23,417 bases of DNA, from the NCBI GenBank assembly GCA_052139595.1, contig JBKQWK010000155.1:1-23417 (forward strand), written 5' to 3'. The notes under the pieces are model-generated. The model had not been told where the DNA came from, searched no databases, and worked only from the letters and a program-made list of their open reading frames with translations. Positions 8,074 through 15,234 of this stretch are shown here, piece after piece (within the stretch, counting starts at the first letter, position 1; every line of letters starts with the position of its first letter). The stretch is from JBKQWK01 sp052139595 (GTDB taxonomy: Bacteria > Actinomycetota > Thermoleophilia > UBA2241). The position numbers were made by a program, and so were the translations under genes.

Positions 8074-8640
8074 TCAGGCGCGCGAGAGGTACTCGCCGGT
8101 GCGGGTGTCGACCTTGACGCGCTCGCCCGGCTCAATGAACAGCGGCACTAATACAGTGACGCCGGTTTCGAGCGTCGCCGGCTTGGTGCCGCCTTGCGCC
8201 GTATCGCCGCGCAAGCCCGGCTCGGTGTGAGTGATCGTCAGCTCGACCGCGGTGGGCGCCTCCAGCGAAAACGGTTGATCATCGAGGTACAGCAGCTCGA
8301 CGACGCCATTTTCGACGACCCACTTCAGCGCGTCAGCGGCGGTATCTGGCGAGATCGAGACCTGCTCGTAGGTGTCGCCGTCCATGAGAACCACTTCGGT
8401 CTCGGTAGAATACAGATACTGCATTTTACGCGACTGCGTATGCACACGATTGAACTTTTCACCGGCGCGGAAGGTCTTGTCGAGAACGGCGCCGGTGGCG
8501 ATACTGCGCACCTTGGTGCGCACAAAGGCGCCACCTTTGCCAGGCTTCACGTGCTGCGATTCGACGATCGTAAAGACCTCGCCGTCGATTTCGACGGCCA
8601 TGCCACTCTTGAACTGGTTGGTGTTCACAACGTCGGCCAT
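8074..8640 (-). CDS. efp: Elongation factor P (188 aa)
   Basis: Translation factor that rescues ribosomes stalled at polyproline. Three beta-barrel domains are complete: KOW-like domain I with VKPGKGGAFVRTK, the middle domain (ETEVVLMDGDTYEQV), and a C-terminal domain with TITHTEPGLRGDTAQGGTKPATLETG and the terminal EPGERVKVDTRTGEYLSR. The loop-tip lysine K35 (PGKGG) is the position that is modified in many bacteria; no modification gene lies in the window. ATG at 8640 follows AGGAG by 3 bp, a short spacing. A 174-bp gap upstream holds a -10-like hexamer, so the gene may have its own promoter. Confidence 0.97.
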   Translation of the reverse strand: MADVVNTNQFKSGMAVEIDGEVFTIVESQHVKPGKGGAFVRTKVRSIATGAVLDKTFRAGEKFNRVHTQSRKMQYLYSTETEVVLMDGDTYEQVSISPDTAADALKWVVENGVVELLYLDDQPFSLEAPTAVELTITHTEPGLRGDTAQGGTKPATLETGVTVLVPLFIEPGERVKVDTRTGEYLSRA

Positions 8641-8689
8641 ACGCTCCTACTCAGGCTGGGGGCGAAAACGGTTTCAGGACAGAGGTGTA

Positions 8690-8695
8690 ATCATA
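8690..8695 (-). promoter_or_regulatory. Possible -10 box for efp
   Basis: The minus strand reads TATGAT, 5 of 6 matches to TATAAT, about 50 bp before the efp ATG, which would give a leader of roughly 43 nt. No convincing -35 hexamer stands 16-18 bp upstream, so this rests on the -10 alone in an otherwise GC-rich gap. Confidence 0.35.
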
Positions 8696-8721
8696 CACGC
8701 AGCTGGAACGGCGCGGTAGCA

Positions 8722-8750
8722 GGCGCGGCCGGCCGGCGAGCGGCCGCGCC
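8722..8750. terminator. GC-rich stem-loop between pepP and efp
   Basis: GGCGCGGCC (8722-8730) and GGCCGCGCC (8742-8750) form a perfect 9-bp inverted repeat with an 11-nt loop, placed after the pepP stop (8815) and before the candidate efp -10 box. No T tract follows on either strand, so it may be a Rho-type or partial terminator, or have no function. Confidence 0.3.
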
Positions 8751-8814
8751 GAAGAGCCGTCGGCGTGAGGCGGCCGTTGCACGCGGCTCGGCGCGACCCG
8801 GCAAACACCGGCGA

Positions 8815-9909
8815 TCAGTCGGTAACCAGCAGCTCCTTGGCAAACGCCGTCAGCGTTTCGCCACCGGTGGCGGTCACCAGTACCGTGTCTTCAATGCGCA
8901 CGCCGAGTCTTCCCTCAAGGTAGATGCCCGGCTCGACAGTCACGATCATGCCGCTGGCCAGCGGGTCGCCGCGCCGCCGACCCAGGCGCGGACCCTCATG
9001 AATCTCGAGGCCGACACCGTGGCCGGTGCCGTGGCCGAAGTGGTCGCCGTAACCGGCCGCGTCAATGACGGCGCGAGCAGCGCCGTCAACATTGCGGCCG
9101 TTGCCGCCGTCGCCTACGGCCGCCAGACCGGCAAGCTGCGCCTGCCGCACGATCTCGTAGACGGCGCGCTGCTCGTCGGCAACACTGCCGGCGGCAAAGG
9201 TCCGCGTGATGTCGCTGCAGTAGCCGTCGACACGGGCGCCGGTGTCAATCACAACCAGCTCGCCGGCGGCGATGCGACGTTCGCCGGGAATGGCGTGTGC
9301 CAAGGCAGCCCGCTCGCCGGTAGCCACGATCGTCTCGAAGGATGGACCTTCGGCACCCAAAGCATTCATCTCGGCGCGAATCTGCCAAGCGACGTCGCGC
9401 TCGCTGCGACCGACAAGCCCGACCGCGACCACGCGCTCAAGCGCCGCGTCGGCAATAGCGCAGGCGCGGCGCACGGCGGCGATCTCGCCGTCGTCCTTGA
9501 CGAGACGCAGCGCCGCCACGTGTTCGCCGATGTCGCGCAGGTGGCCCTGGTGAAGGCGGCGCAGGCGGCGATAGCCGCCGTAGCTCACGTCGCCGCCTTG
9601 AAAACCAAGCTTCGCGTCGCTGCCGGCACGCTCGCGGACGGCGAGCAGAGCGTCTTCGAGAAGATCGTCGGTCTGCAGCAGCGCAAAGGCGGACACCTCC
9701 TCGTGCACTTGCGCCCAGTAGCGTGAATCGGTGGCGATCAACGCCCAGTCGGCCGCGATCAGCAGGGCGCTATCATCACCACGAAATCCGGAGAGGTAGC
9801 GCACGTCCGGCGTCGCCGTCACAAGCAAGACATCGAGACGCTCCTGCGCCAGCAAACGTCGTGCTTTCTCTAACCTCTCACTCGCCCGATTGCCGCCGTC
9901 TGCCGTCAT
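8815..9909 (-). CDS. pepP: M24-family Xaa-Pro type aminopeptidase (364 aa)
   Basis: Dinuclear-metal peptidase removing residues next to proline. The N-terminal creatinase-like domain (RYLSGFRGDDSALLI, residues about 37-51) is followed by the pita-bread catalytic domain. The five metal ligands can be placed: Asp in VVIDTGARVDGY, Asp in SDITRTFAAG, His in GHGTGHGVGLEIHEGP, Glu in TVEPGIYL and Glu in RIEDTVLV. Length is typical for the PepP/PepQ group encoded beside efp; the two names cannot be separated here. ATG at 9909 has AAAGGA about 5 bp upstream. A 175-bp gap with a tandem repeat array separates it from aroQ. Confidence 0.92.
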   Translation of the reverse strand: MTADGGNRASERLEKARRLLAQERLDVLLVTATPDVRYLSGFRGDDSALLIAADWALIATDSRYWAQVHEEVSAFALLQTDDLLEDALLAVRERAGSDAKLGFQGGDVSYGGYRRLRRLHQGHLRDIGEHVAALRLVKDDGEIAAVRRACAIADAALERVVAVGLVGRSERDVAWQIRAEMNALGAEGPSFETIVATGERAALAHAIPGERRIAAGELVVIDTGARVDGYCSDITRTFAAGSVADEQRAVYEIVRQAQLAGLAAVGDGGNGRNVDGAARAVIDAAGYGDHFGHGTGHGVGLEIHEGPRLGRRRGDPLASGMIVTVEPGIYLEGRLGVRIEDTVLVTATGGETLTAFAKELLVTD

Positions 9910-9938
9910 GACTGTCCTTTCTCATCCACGTTCCTCTG

Positions 9939-10011
9939 CTGCCCTGCGCTGCCCTTCGACTGCCCTGCGCTGCCCCGCGCTGCCCTTCGACTGCCGTGCA
10001 CTGCCCCGCGA
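9939..10011. repeat. Seven tandem 10/11-bp repeats upstream of pepP
   Basis: On the plus strand the units are CTGCCCTGCG, CTGCCCTTCGA, CTGCCCTGCG, CTGCCCCGCG, CTGCCCTTCGA, CTGCCGTGCA and CTGCCCCGCGA, joined head to tail with no spacers (73 bp). The array ends about 30 bp before the pepP ATG and sits in the non-coding aroQ-pepP gap. Unit order suggests duplication of a two-unit (21-bp) block. Function unknown; it may arise by slippage or act as a regulatory spacer. Confidence 0.85.
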
Positions 10012-10034
10012 CTCCTCTTCCCGGCCGCTACCGT

Positions 10035-10064
10035 CGGCCGCGGGCACGCTGTCGGCCGCGGCCG
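10035..10064. terminator. 9-bp inverted repeat after aroQ
   Basis: CGGCCGCGG (10035-10043) and CCGCGGCCG (10056-10064) can pair with a 12-nt loop, about 20 bp after the aroQ stop in the direction of transcription. An overlapping 11-bp direct repeat GTCGGCCGCGG occurs at 10033 and 10051. No T run follows, so terminator function for the aro operon is only possible. Confidence 0.35.
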
Positions 10065-10084
10065 TCAGACCATCGGCGTCGGCC

Positions 10085-10615
10085 TCACGAAGCATCACCG
10101 GCTAGCAGCGTATCGTCATCTGTCGGCGCATCACCTCTCGAAGCCAAGCCCGTCGGCGCCGCGCCGCCCAGCAGCGCCGCCAGGGCATCGACCGCAGCGA
10201 AGTAGCCCTGCACACCTTGGCCTGACACACGCACGACGGCAAGATCGGCGATCACCGAGTGACGCCGCCACTGCTCGCGATTCTCGATCGCCGAGAGATG
10301 CACCTCGGCCACAGGAGCGACGATCAGTTCGAGCGCATCGTGCATCGCGTAGCTGTAGTGCGTCCAGGCACCGGGGTTGATGATCAGCGCATCAATGCCG
10401 CCGCGACTGAGCAGGTGCAAGTGCTCGACCAGGACGCCCTCATGATTGGTGTGAAAACTCTGCACGGTGAAGCCTCGGCCGAAAGCGTACGTAGTCACCT
10501 GCTCTTCCAGGCTCGCCAGCGTAAGGTCACCGTAGTGGCGCGGATCGCGCCTGCCGAGCATGTCCAGATTGACGCCATGGATGAGCCACAGCGTTTTCAG
10601 CGCCGCGCCAGCCAC
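10085..10615 (-). CDS. aroQ: Type II 3-dehydroquinate dehydratase (176 aa)
   Basis: Third step of the shikimate pathway (3-dehydroquinate to 3-dehydroshikimate). Family motifs: IHGVNLDMLGRRDPRHYG at residues 12-29 (usual consensus GPNLNLLGxREPxxYG, so Pro-Asn changes to Val and Asp here), active-site Tyr28, HTNHEGVL at 55-62, NPGAWTHYSYAMHDAL at 80-95, EVHLSAIENREQWRRHS at 104-120 and GQGVQGY. The core ends near residue 150; the last 26 residues are an Asp/Ala/Thr-rich tail not usual in the family. The GTG start at 10615 lies inside the end of aroB (19-bp overlap) with GAGGTG about 5 bp upstream. Confidence 0.93.
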   Translation of the reverse strand: MAGAALKTLWLIHGVNLDMLGRRDPRHYGDLTLASLEEQVTTYAFGRGFTVQSFHTNHEGVLVEHLHLLSRGGIDALIINPGAWTHYSYAMHDALELIVAPVAEVHLSAIENREQWRRHSVIADLAVVRVSGQGVQGYFAAVDALAALLGGAAPTGLASRGDAPTDDDTLLAGDAS

Positions 10616-11769
10616 TCCACCACCTCGCGCTGCAGATCGGCAGGCACGAAAACCGGTCGCCGCACCCGGCCAAGGTCTTCGAGCAGAACATAGGCCACGC
10701 CGGTGGCATCGCGCTTCTTGTCACGGTCAATCAACTCGACCACTGCCGCCGGCGTCACGCCGGCCAGGCGCTCAGGCAAGTTCAGGGCACTCAACAGTCG
10801 CTGCCCGCGCTCGCCTGCGGCGGCGGGCAGGCCGGTCAGGCGCTGCGACAGCCAGAGCATCGCCCGCAAGCCCAGCGCCACGGCTTCGCCGTGGGTGTAG
10901 CCGCTAAAACCGGCGGCGGCTTCAATCGCATGACCGATCGTGTGACCGAGGTTAAGAACCGCCCGCGCGCCGCTCTCTTCGCGCTCGTCTTCGCCGACCA
11001 CCGCCAACTTGATGCGCTGGCAGCCGGCGACGATGCGAGCATCGACCGGCAATCCAGCGCCGGCACTGGCGGCCGCACTGACGCCCGCGCTGGCTTTAGC
11101 GCTGGCACTGGCGTTTACACTGGCACTGGCACTGGCCTCAACCTCGTCCAGCAACGCGCCGCCGGCGAGCAGGGCGTACTTGGCGATCTCGGCCCAGCCG
11201 CTGCGCACCTCGCGTTCTGGCAAGGAGCGCAGCGTCCCGAGATCGGTGACCACCAGTCCCGGCTGATAGAAGGTGCCAATGTGGTTTTTGCCGGCGCGAA
11301 AATCGACGCCAACTTTGCCGCCGAGGGCGGCGTCGACCTGAGCCAGCAACGTAGTCGGCACCTGCACGAAACGCAGCCCCCGCAGGTAGGTGGCAGCGGC
11401 GAAACCAACGAGATCGCCGATCACGCCGCCACCGAGAGCGACGAGAGTATCGTTGCGACTCAAACGACGATCATAGAGCGCGTCGTAGAGTTCCTCCACG
11501 CGCGTCATGGTCTTCTCACGTTCACCAGCCGGGAGGACGACGGTCGAAACGGCGAAGCCGGCGTCAGCCAGCGAAGCCACAACCTGATCAAGGTACAGCG
11601 GCGCCACGTTTGCGTCGCTACAGACGACGGCCTGTCCTGGCGGCGCACAACGGCGCCATTCGGCGCCCAGCGCCGCCAGCAAACCGTCCCCAACGACAAC
11701 CTCGTAGTCACGCTGGCGCGTCTGCGCCAGCAGACGTTGCCGCAGCGCCGGCTCGTCCGCAGCGGTCAC
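10597..11769 (-). CDS. aroB: 3-dehydroquinate synthase with Ala/Ser-repeat insertion (390 aa)
   Basis: NAD- and zinc-dependent conversion of DAHP to 3-dehydroquinate. Seen: NAD-binding LVALGGGVIGDLVGFAAATY (109-128), VPTTLLAQVDAALGGKVGVD (137-156), GKNHIGTFYQP (160-170), zinc ligands E194 (GWAEIAKY), H276 (NLGHTIGH) and H293 (YTHGEAVALG), and the RDKK region. Residues 212-240 (ASASASVNASASAKASAGV and following) are a low-complexity Ala/Ser insertion coded by GCCAGT hexamers, placed where the family normally has an ordinary helix between the first zinc ligand and the IK..VV..DE segment. The insertion keeps frame and active-site residues, so function is probably retained. GTG start overlaps the aroK stop as GTGA. 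Confidence 0.95.
   Translation of the reverse strand: MTAADEPALRQRLLAQTRQRDYEVVVGDGLLAALGAEWRRCAPPGQAVVCSDANVAPLYLDQVVASLADAGFAVSTVVLPAGEREKTMTRVEELYDALYDRRLSRNDTLVALGGGVIGDLVGFAAATYLRGLRFVQVPTTLLAQVDAALGGKVGVDFRAGKNHIGTFYQPGLVVTDLGTLRSLPEREVRSGWAEIAKYALLAGGALLDEVEASASASVNASASAKASAGVSAAASAGAGLPVDARIVAGCQRIKLAVVGEDEREESGARAVLNLGHTIGHAIEAAAGFSGYTHGEAVALGLRAMLWLSQRLTGLPAAAGERGQRLLSALNLPERLAGVTPAAVVELIDRDKKRDATGVAYVLLEDLGRVRRPVFVPADLQREVVEWLARR
11052..11136 (-). repeat. Degenerate GCCAGT hexanucleotide array inside aroB
   Basis: Read in the aroB frame the codons are mainly GCC AGT/AGC pairs with a few changed copies (GTA AAC, GCT AAA, GCG GGC GTC), covering about 85 bp. The purest part, three GCCAGT units in a row, is at the 5' end of the array as transcribed. 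A unit of 6 bp means slippage would change length by two residues without frameshift. Confidence 0.8.
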
Positions 11770-12455
11770 GAGTCGCCCTCAGGCGTGAGCGGCGGACTGC
11801 TCGGCAGCGCATCGCCAGACGACGTACTGTGCGGCACCGGATGGTTCGCCGTCGCACCGTCGCTCGGCTCACTGCGAGCCCATGCCGCAAGCCGGACGGC
11901 CACAACTTCGGCTGGCTCTGCGCCGTCGTTGGCGAAGCGGGCCGTGGCGCAGGCACGATACAGCTCTTCACTAGCTGTATAGAGCCGCGCCAGAGCCTCG
12001 CTATTCGCGGCCAGCGGTCGCTCGGAGCCGTCGTCGCGAACCCGTCGGCGCACAACGTTGAGTGGCGCCGTCAGCCAGGCGACTCGCTCCTGCTGCGTCA
12101 GGGCCATACGCACCTCATCGTCGGTCACCGAGCCACCACCGAGCGCGATCACGTGCGTCTCGCCGGCAGCAGCACGAAGAGCATCGAGCACAACCTCACG
12201 TTCGAGTCGCCGAAAACCCGCCTCGCCCCGCTCGGCAAATATCGTCGCAATAGGTCCCGCCTGACGCTCGATCAGAGCATCGGTATCAACGAATGGCGCC
12301 TGCAGGAGCTGGGCCACGGCGCTGCCGACGCGGCTTTTACCGGCGCCCATGAAACCGATCAACACGACGCTCGGCACCCTTCCTGTCGCCGCAGGCGCTG
12401 TCGACGATGTTTCGGGAACGGTTGCTGTCGCTTCAGGCACGTGCCCAGAGGTCAT
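11766..12455 (-). CDS. aroK: Shikimate kinase with extra terminal tails (229 aa)
   Basis: ATP-dependent phosphorylation of shikimate. Walker A GFMGAGKS at 34-41, shikimate-binding VDTDALIE at 56-63 and GFRRLE at 80-85, GGG at 106-108, lid region RDDGSERPLAA with R146, and the later LARLYTASEELY. The kinase core (about residues 28-194) is normal in size. A 25-residue Thr/Ala-rich N-terminal extension and a 35-residue Ser/Pro-rich C-terminal tail bring it to 229 aa against about 170 usually. The ATG overlaps the aroC stop (ATGA); a start within the extension cannot be ruled out. Confidence 0.94.
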   Translation of the reverse strand: MTSGHVPEATATVPETSSTAPAATGRVPSVVLIGFMGAGKSRVGSAVAQLLQAPFVDTDALIERQAGPIATIFAERGEAGFRRLEREVVLDALRAAAGETHVIALGGGSVTDDEVRMALTQQERVAWLTAPLNVVRRRVRDDGSERPLAANSEALARLYTASEELYRACATARFANDGAEPAEVVAVRLAAWARSEPSDGATANHPVPHSTSSGDALPSSPPLTPEGDS

Positions 12456-13618
12456 GGCCGCCGGTTCCGGCGCCGCAGGCCGGCGGTGCCGGCAACAACT
12501 TCGGTCACGGTAGTGCCGCCGAGGCGCGCCAGCAGGGCGTCGGCCAGAGCCAGGGCGATCACGGCCTCAGCGACGACTGCCGCCGCGGGTACCGCGCATA
12601 CGTCACTGCGTTCGAATCGCGCCGTGACGCGCTCGCCGCTGCTCATATCCACGGTTGCGAGCCCACTGCGCAGAGTCGCAATCGGCTTCATCGCCGCTCG
12701 CAGAAGGATGGTCTCGCCGGTGGAGATACCACCTTCGATGCCTCCGGCGCGATTCGTGGAACGGTGAAATGAGCCTTGCTCGTCGAGAGAAATCTCATCG
12801 TGCACCAGCGAACCACGCTTGGCTGCCGCCGCAAAGCCTAAGCCGATTTCGACGCCCTTGATCGCCGGAATCGTCAGCAAGGCCGCCGCAAGCGTAGCGC
12901 CCAAGCGCCGATCGCCCTGAACGTAGGAGCCAACCCCGGCCGGGAAACCTTGCGCCTGGACCTCGAAAACGCCGCCCAGGGTGTCGCCGGCTTCAGCCGC
13001 TGCGTCGATCGCCGCTCGCATGCGCTCACTCGCGGCGCGGTCGAGACAACGAAGAGGATCGTCGTCGGCAGCGGCGACGGTGTCGGCGGCGAGAGGCTGT
13101 GCGCTCTCCGCCGCCGTGACGGCGCCGATTGCGACGACGTGGCTGACAACGCGACACCCGACCTCGGCGAGAAGCGCCTTGGCAATGCCGCCGCCAGCGA
13201 CACGCGCCGCCGTCTCGCGAGCGCTGGCGCGCTCGATGACGTCACGCAGATCGTGGCGACCGTAGACGAGGGCGCCCATCAGGTCGGCGTGGCCCGGCCG
13301 CGGAACCGTGACCGCGGCGGCCGGCAACGGTGGCAGGTCAACGGCCAAGGTATCGCCCCAGTTCGCAGCGTCATGATTAGCGACCACCAAGGTGATCGGC
13401 GCGCCGGTCGTCTCGCCGTAGCGAACCCCAGACAGGATCTCTACGTGGTCCCGTTCAATCGCTTGCCGATCACCGCGCCCGTATCCTTGCTGACGACGGC
13501 GCAGGTCGCGGTCAAGCTGAGCAGCGCTCAAAACCAGACCGGCTGGACAGCCGTCGACAATAGCCGTCAATTGACGACCGTGCGATTCACCAGCAGTGAG
13601 GATTCTGAGTCCGCTCAT
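12452..13618 (-). CDS. aroC: Chorismate synthase (388 aa)
   Basis: FMN-dependent last step of the shikimate pathway (EPSP to chorismate). Signatures: LTAGESHGRQLTAIVDGCPAG near the start, GYGRGDRQAIERDHVEILSG, GETTGAPI, VPRPGHADLMGALVYG, RASARETAARVAGGGIAK and FHRSTNRAGGIEGGISTGE. Where most family members have GR..RMKIE, this one reads GRGDRQAIE, a mild variation. I chose the ATG at 13618, preceded by AAGG at 8 bp; a TTG codon 18 bp further upstream is less likely. First gene of aroC-K-B-Q, with 4-, 4- and 19-bp overlaps between successive members. Confidence 0.96.
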   Translation of the reverse strand: MSGLRILTAGESHGRQLTAIVDGCPAGLVLSAAQLDRDLRRRQQGYGRGDRQAIERDHVEILSGVRYGETTGAPITLVVANHDAANWGDTLAVDLPPLPAAAVTVPRPGHADLMGALVYGRHDLRDVIERASARETAARVAGGGIAKALLAEVGCRVVSHVVAIGAVTAAESAQPLAADTVAAADDDPLRCLDRAASERMRAAIDAAAEAGDTLGGVFEVQAQGFPAGVGSYVQGDRRLGATLAAALLTIPAIKGVEIGLGFAAAAKRGSLVHDEISLDEQGSFHRSTNRAGGIEGGISTGETILLRAAMKPIATLRSGLATVDMSSGERVTARFERSDVCAVPAAAVVAEAVIALALADALLARLGGTTVTEVVAGTAGLRRRNRRP

Positions 13619-13696
13619 GGCATCTACCTTACACAACCTACCGCCGCCAGCGGAACCCCATGCCGCCAGCAGGAGCCGCGCTCGAGTGACGTTGCC

Positions 13697-13713
13697 GCGT
13701 CCGCCGTGGACGC
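13697..13713. terminator. Short hairpin between the PilP-like gene and aroC
   Basis: GCGTCC and GGACGC form a 6-bp stem with a 5-nt loop in the 117-bp gap after the PilP-like stop (13736). It could separate pilus and aro transcription units, but no T run follows and I see no strong promoter for aroC; a weak TAAGGT lies just before the aroC ribosome-binding region. Confidence 0.3.
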
Positions 13714-13735
13714 ACGCGCCGTGGCGAAGCTCAGA

Positions 13736-14599
13736 TTACTTGGTCACCGATTGGCCCTTGCTCAGAACCAAGGTGGCATCGCCGTGCAGAATCGTCACGG
13801 TCTGCGCGCCGGCATTGATGCCCAGCACCTTGATCTGGCCCCACGACGTCGTGAACACATCGCCGACAACCTTGTTAGCGTAGGTCGTGCCGTTGACCAC
13901 AAAATTGGCACTGCTTTCGCCGTTGAGCGTGTTGATCTGCGTCAGCTGAATGGTGTTCGTAGAGGGAGTCGACGAACCGCCGGTGGACGGATACGTAAGC
14001 TGCGTGACGTCAAACTTGTACGTCGTTCCCCTATAACCGTCGGTCGCCGACGCGCCAGCAGCCACCACGAGGGCGGTCGCACCACTGTCGAACGTGCCGC
14101 TCAGGGGCGTGAACGTCACCCCGGCGGGGTCGCTAATCGAACTGATCGTAAAGAGTGGACTGGCGACGGGGACCTTGTCACCCGTCTTTACCGTATACGC
14201 GGTGCCGTTGATGGCGATTTTTGCCCCCGTAGGCGCCACCGTCGCTGAAGTGCTCGTTGGCGTCGGGGTGGGCGTCGAGGGAGACGTCGGCACAGGTGTC
14301 GGCGAGGCCGTGCTGCTGGTACTCGCGATGCCCACCGAATTGTCGTAGAAGGGGTCTTTGCTCGTGAACTGGTCGAGAACCGGCTGCTGCTTCGCCGGGT
14401 CAACGGCGAGCGGGTTGGTGGCCGCCGTGATCGCGCCACCGCCCGTGGCGGCGACGCCGACTTGCTGACCGCTGGCGCTGCTACCACCACTCAAACCAGA
14501 GGCCGCCTGCGAAACGGGCGAGCCATGACTAAACGCCACCGCCAAACCAATACCAAGCAGCCCGGCGAGAACCAGAGTCACCAGCGTCTTGCGCGTCAC
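13736..14599 (-). CDS. PilP-like type IV pilus assembly protein with duplicated beta domain (287 aa)
   Basis: Predicted envelope protein with an N-terminal membrane anchor (LVTLVLAGLLGIGLAVAF, about residues 5-23). A Gly/Ser/Ala-rich stretch leads to the SKDPFYDN motif near 81-88, the Asp/Asn-Pro-Phe motif seen in PilP/GspC-like proteins and many actinobacterial pilus proteins. A Thr/Ser/Pro linker (94-120) follows. Then come two related beta-rich segments at about 126-184 and 231-287, both with a hydrophobic-NGT-Y strand, a GD turn and a final A-(T)-L-V strand. GTG at 14599 overlaps the pilO stop as GTGA and has an excellent GGAGG 6 bp upstream. The role is inferred from position after pilM-N-O; direct similarity to PilP is weak. 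No lipobox cysteine is present. Confidence 0.7.
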   Translation of the reverse strand: MTRKTLVTLVLAGLLGIGLAVAFSHGSPVSQAASGLSGGSSASGQQVGVAATGGGAITAATNPLAVDPAKQQPVLDQFTSKDPFYDNSVGIASTSSTASPTPVPTSPSTPTPTPTSTSATVAPTGAKIAINGTAYTVKTGDKVPVASPLFTISSISDPAGVTFTPLSGTFDSGATALVVAAGASATDGYRGTTYKFDVTQLTYPSTGGSSTPSTNTIQLTQINTLNGESSANFVVNGTTYANKVVGDVFTTSWGQIKVLGINAGAQTVTILHGDATLVLSKGQSVTK

Positions 14600-15234
14600 T
14601 GGGCACCTCCCGTCGTCGCAGTAGTTGCCGGTAGAGCTGCCGCCGGCCACAGGTAGGCGTTGAGCGTCAGCGAGATGGTCAACGAGTTGCCAATGCTGCT
14701 GGTAGTCGTCGAACCGGAGCCCGAGCCGGACATCTGGATCGAAACCGGCTCCAGAAGGCGGCCGGTAGCGACAATGTCACCGTTGTTGAACTGGACGTAC
14801 TGCTCCAGGCGATAGAGAAAATCTTCGAGGTTGAAGAAGCTGCCCGTCAAGGTGAGGTTAATCGACTGGATGCCAAACGGTGTGCCTGTCTGCGGGAGCG
14901 CGGGCGTGATGCCACCGAACTGCAACCCCGAGAGTTCGGCCGTCTGCGTAAGTTCGATGATCAGTGACGGTACGTTACCTTGACTGGGCAACATCTTACC
15001 CAGTTCAATGAGGTCGACCTTGGCTTGCGGCGCCGTCTGCTCGAGCGCCTGTAGCTGCGCAACCTGGGCGCTCTTCTCGCTGAGGCTGGTTTGAGCGCTG
15101 GCGATCTGTGTGTTCGCCGTGTTCAGACGTGACTCTACCGGGTTCAAGAAGAAGAGATACCAGGCGACGATGACAACAACCGCCGCGACCCCGGCAATGA
15201 TGTAGACCTCTTTACCGTTACCGCGCAGCTTCAT
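14596..15234 (-). CDS. pilO: Type IV pilus inner-membrane protein PilO (212 aa)
   Basis: Alignment-complex protein that pairs with PilN. Short cytoplasmic N-terminus, one membrane segment (VYIIAGVAAVVVIVAWYLFF, about 10-29), a coiled coil (about 34-70), then a ferredoxin-like domain with LPSQGNVPSLIIELTQTAELSGL and ITLTGSFFNLEDFLYRLE-like strands (FFNLEDFLYRLEQYV). A Gly/Ser-rich loop and an Ala/Thr tail end the protein. The ATG overlaps the pilN stop (ATGA). Identified by architecture, the PilO-typical NLEDFL segment and order M-N-O. Confidence 0.88.
   Translation of the reverse strand: MKLRGNGKEVYIIAGVAAVVVIVAWYLFFLNPVESRLNTANTQIASAQTSLSEKSAQVAQLQALEQTAPQAKVDLIELGKMLPSQGNVPSLIIELTQTAELSGLQFGGITPALPQTGTPFGIQSINLTLTGSFFNLEDFLYRLEQYVQFNNGDIVATGRLLEPVSIQMSGSGSGSTTTSSIGNSLTISLTLNAYLWPAAALPATTATTGGAQ

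Noticed and set aside
6637..8151. 504-codon plus-strand frame opposite the carboxyltransferase gene
   Set aside because: Composition is that of a mirror frame and the minus-strand product has full catalytic motifs.
8194..9726. 510-codon plus-strand frame over efp and pepP
   Set aside because: It spans two real genes and their gap on the other strand and has no recognisable domain.
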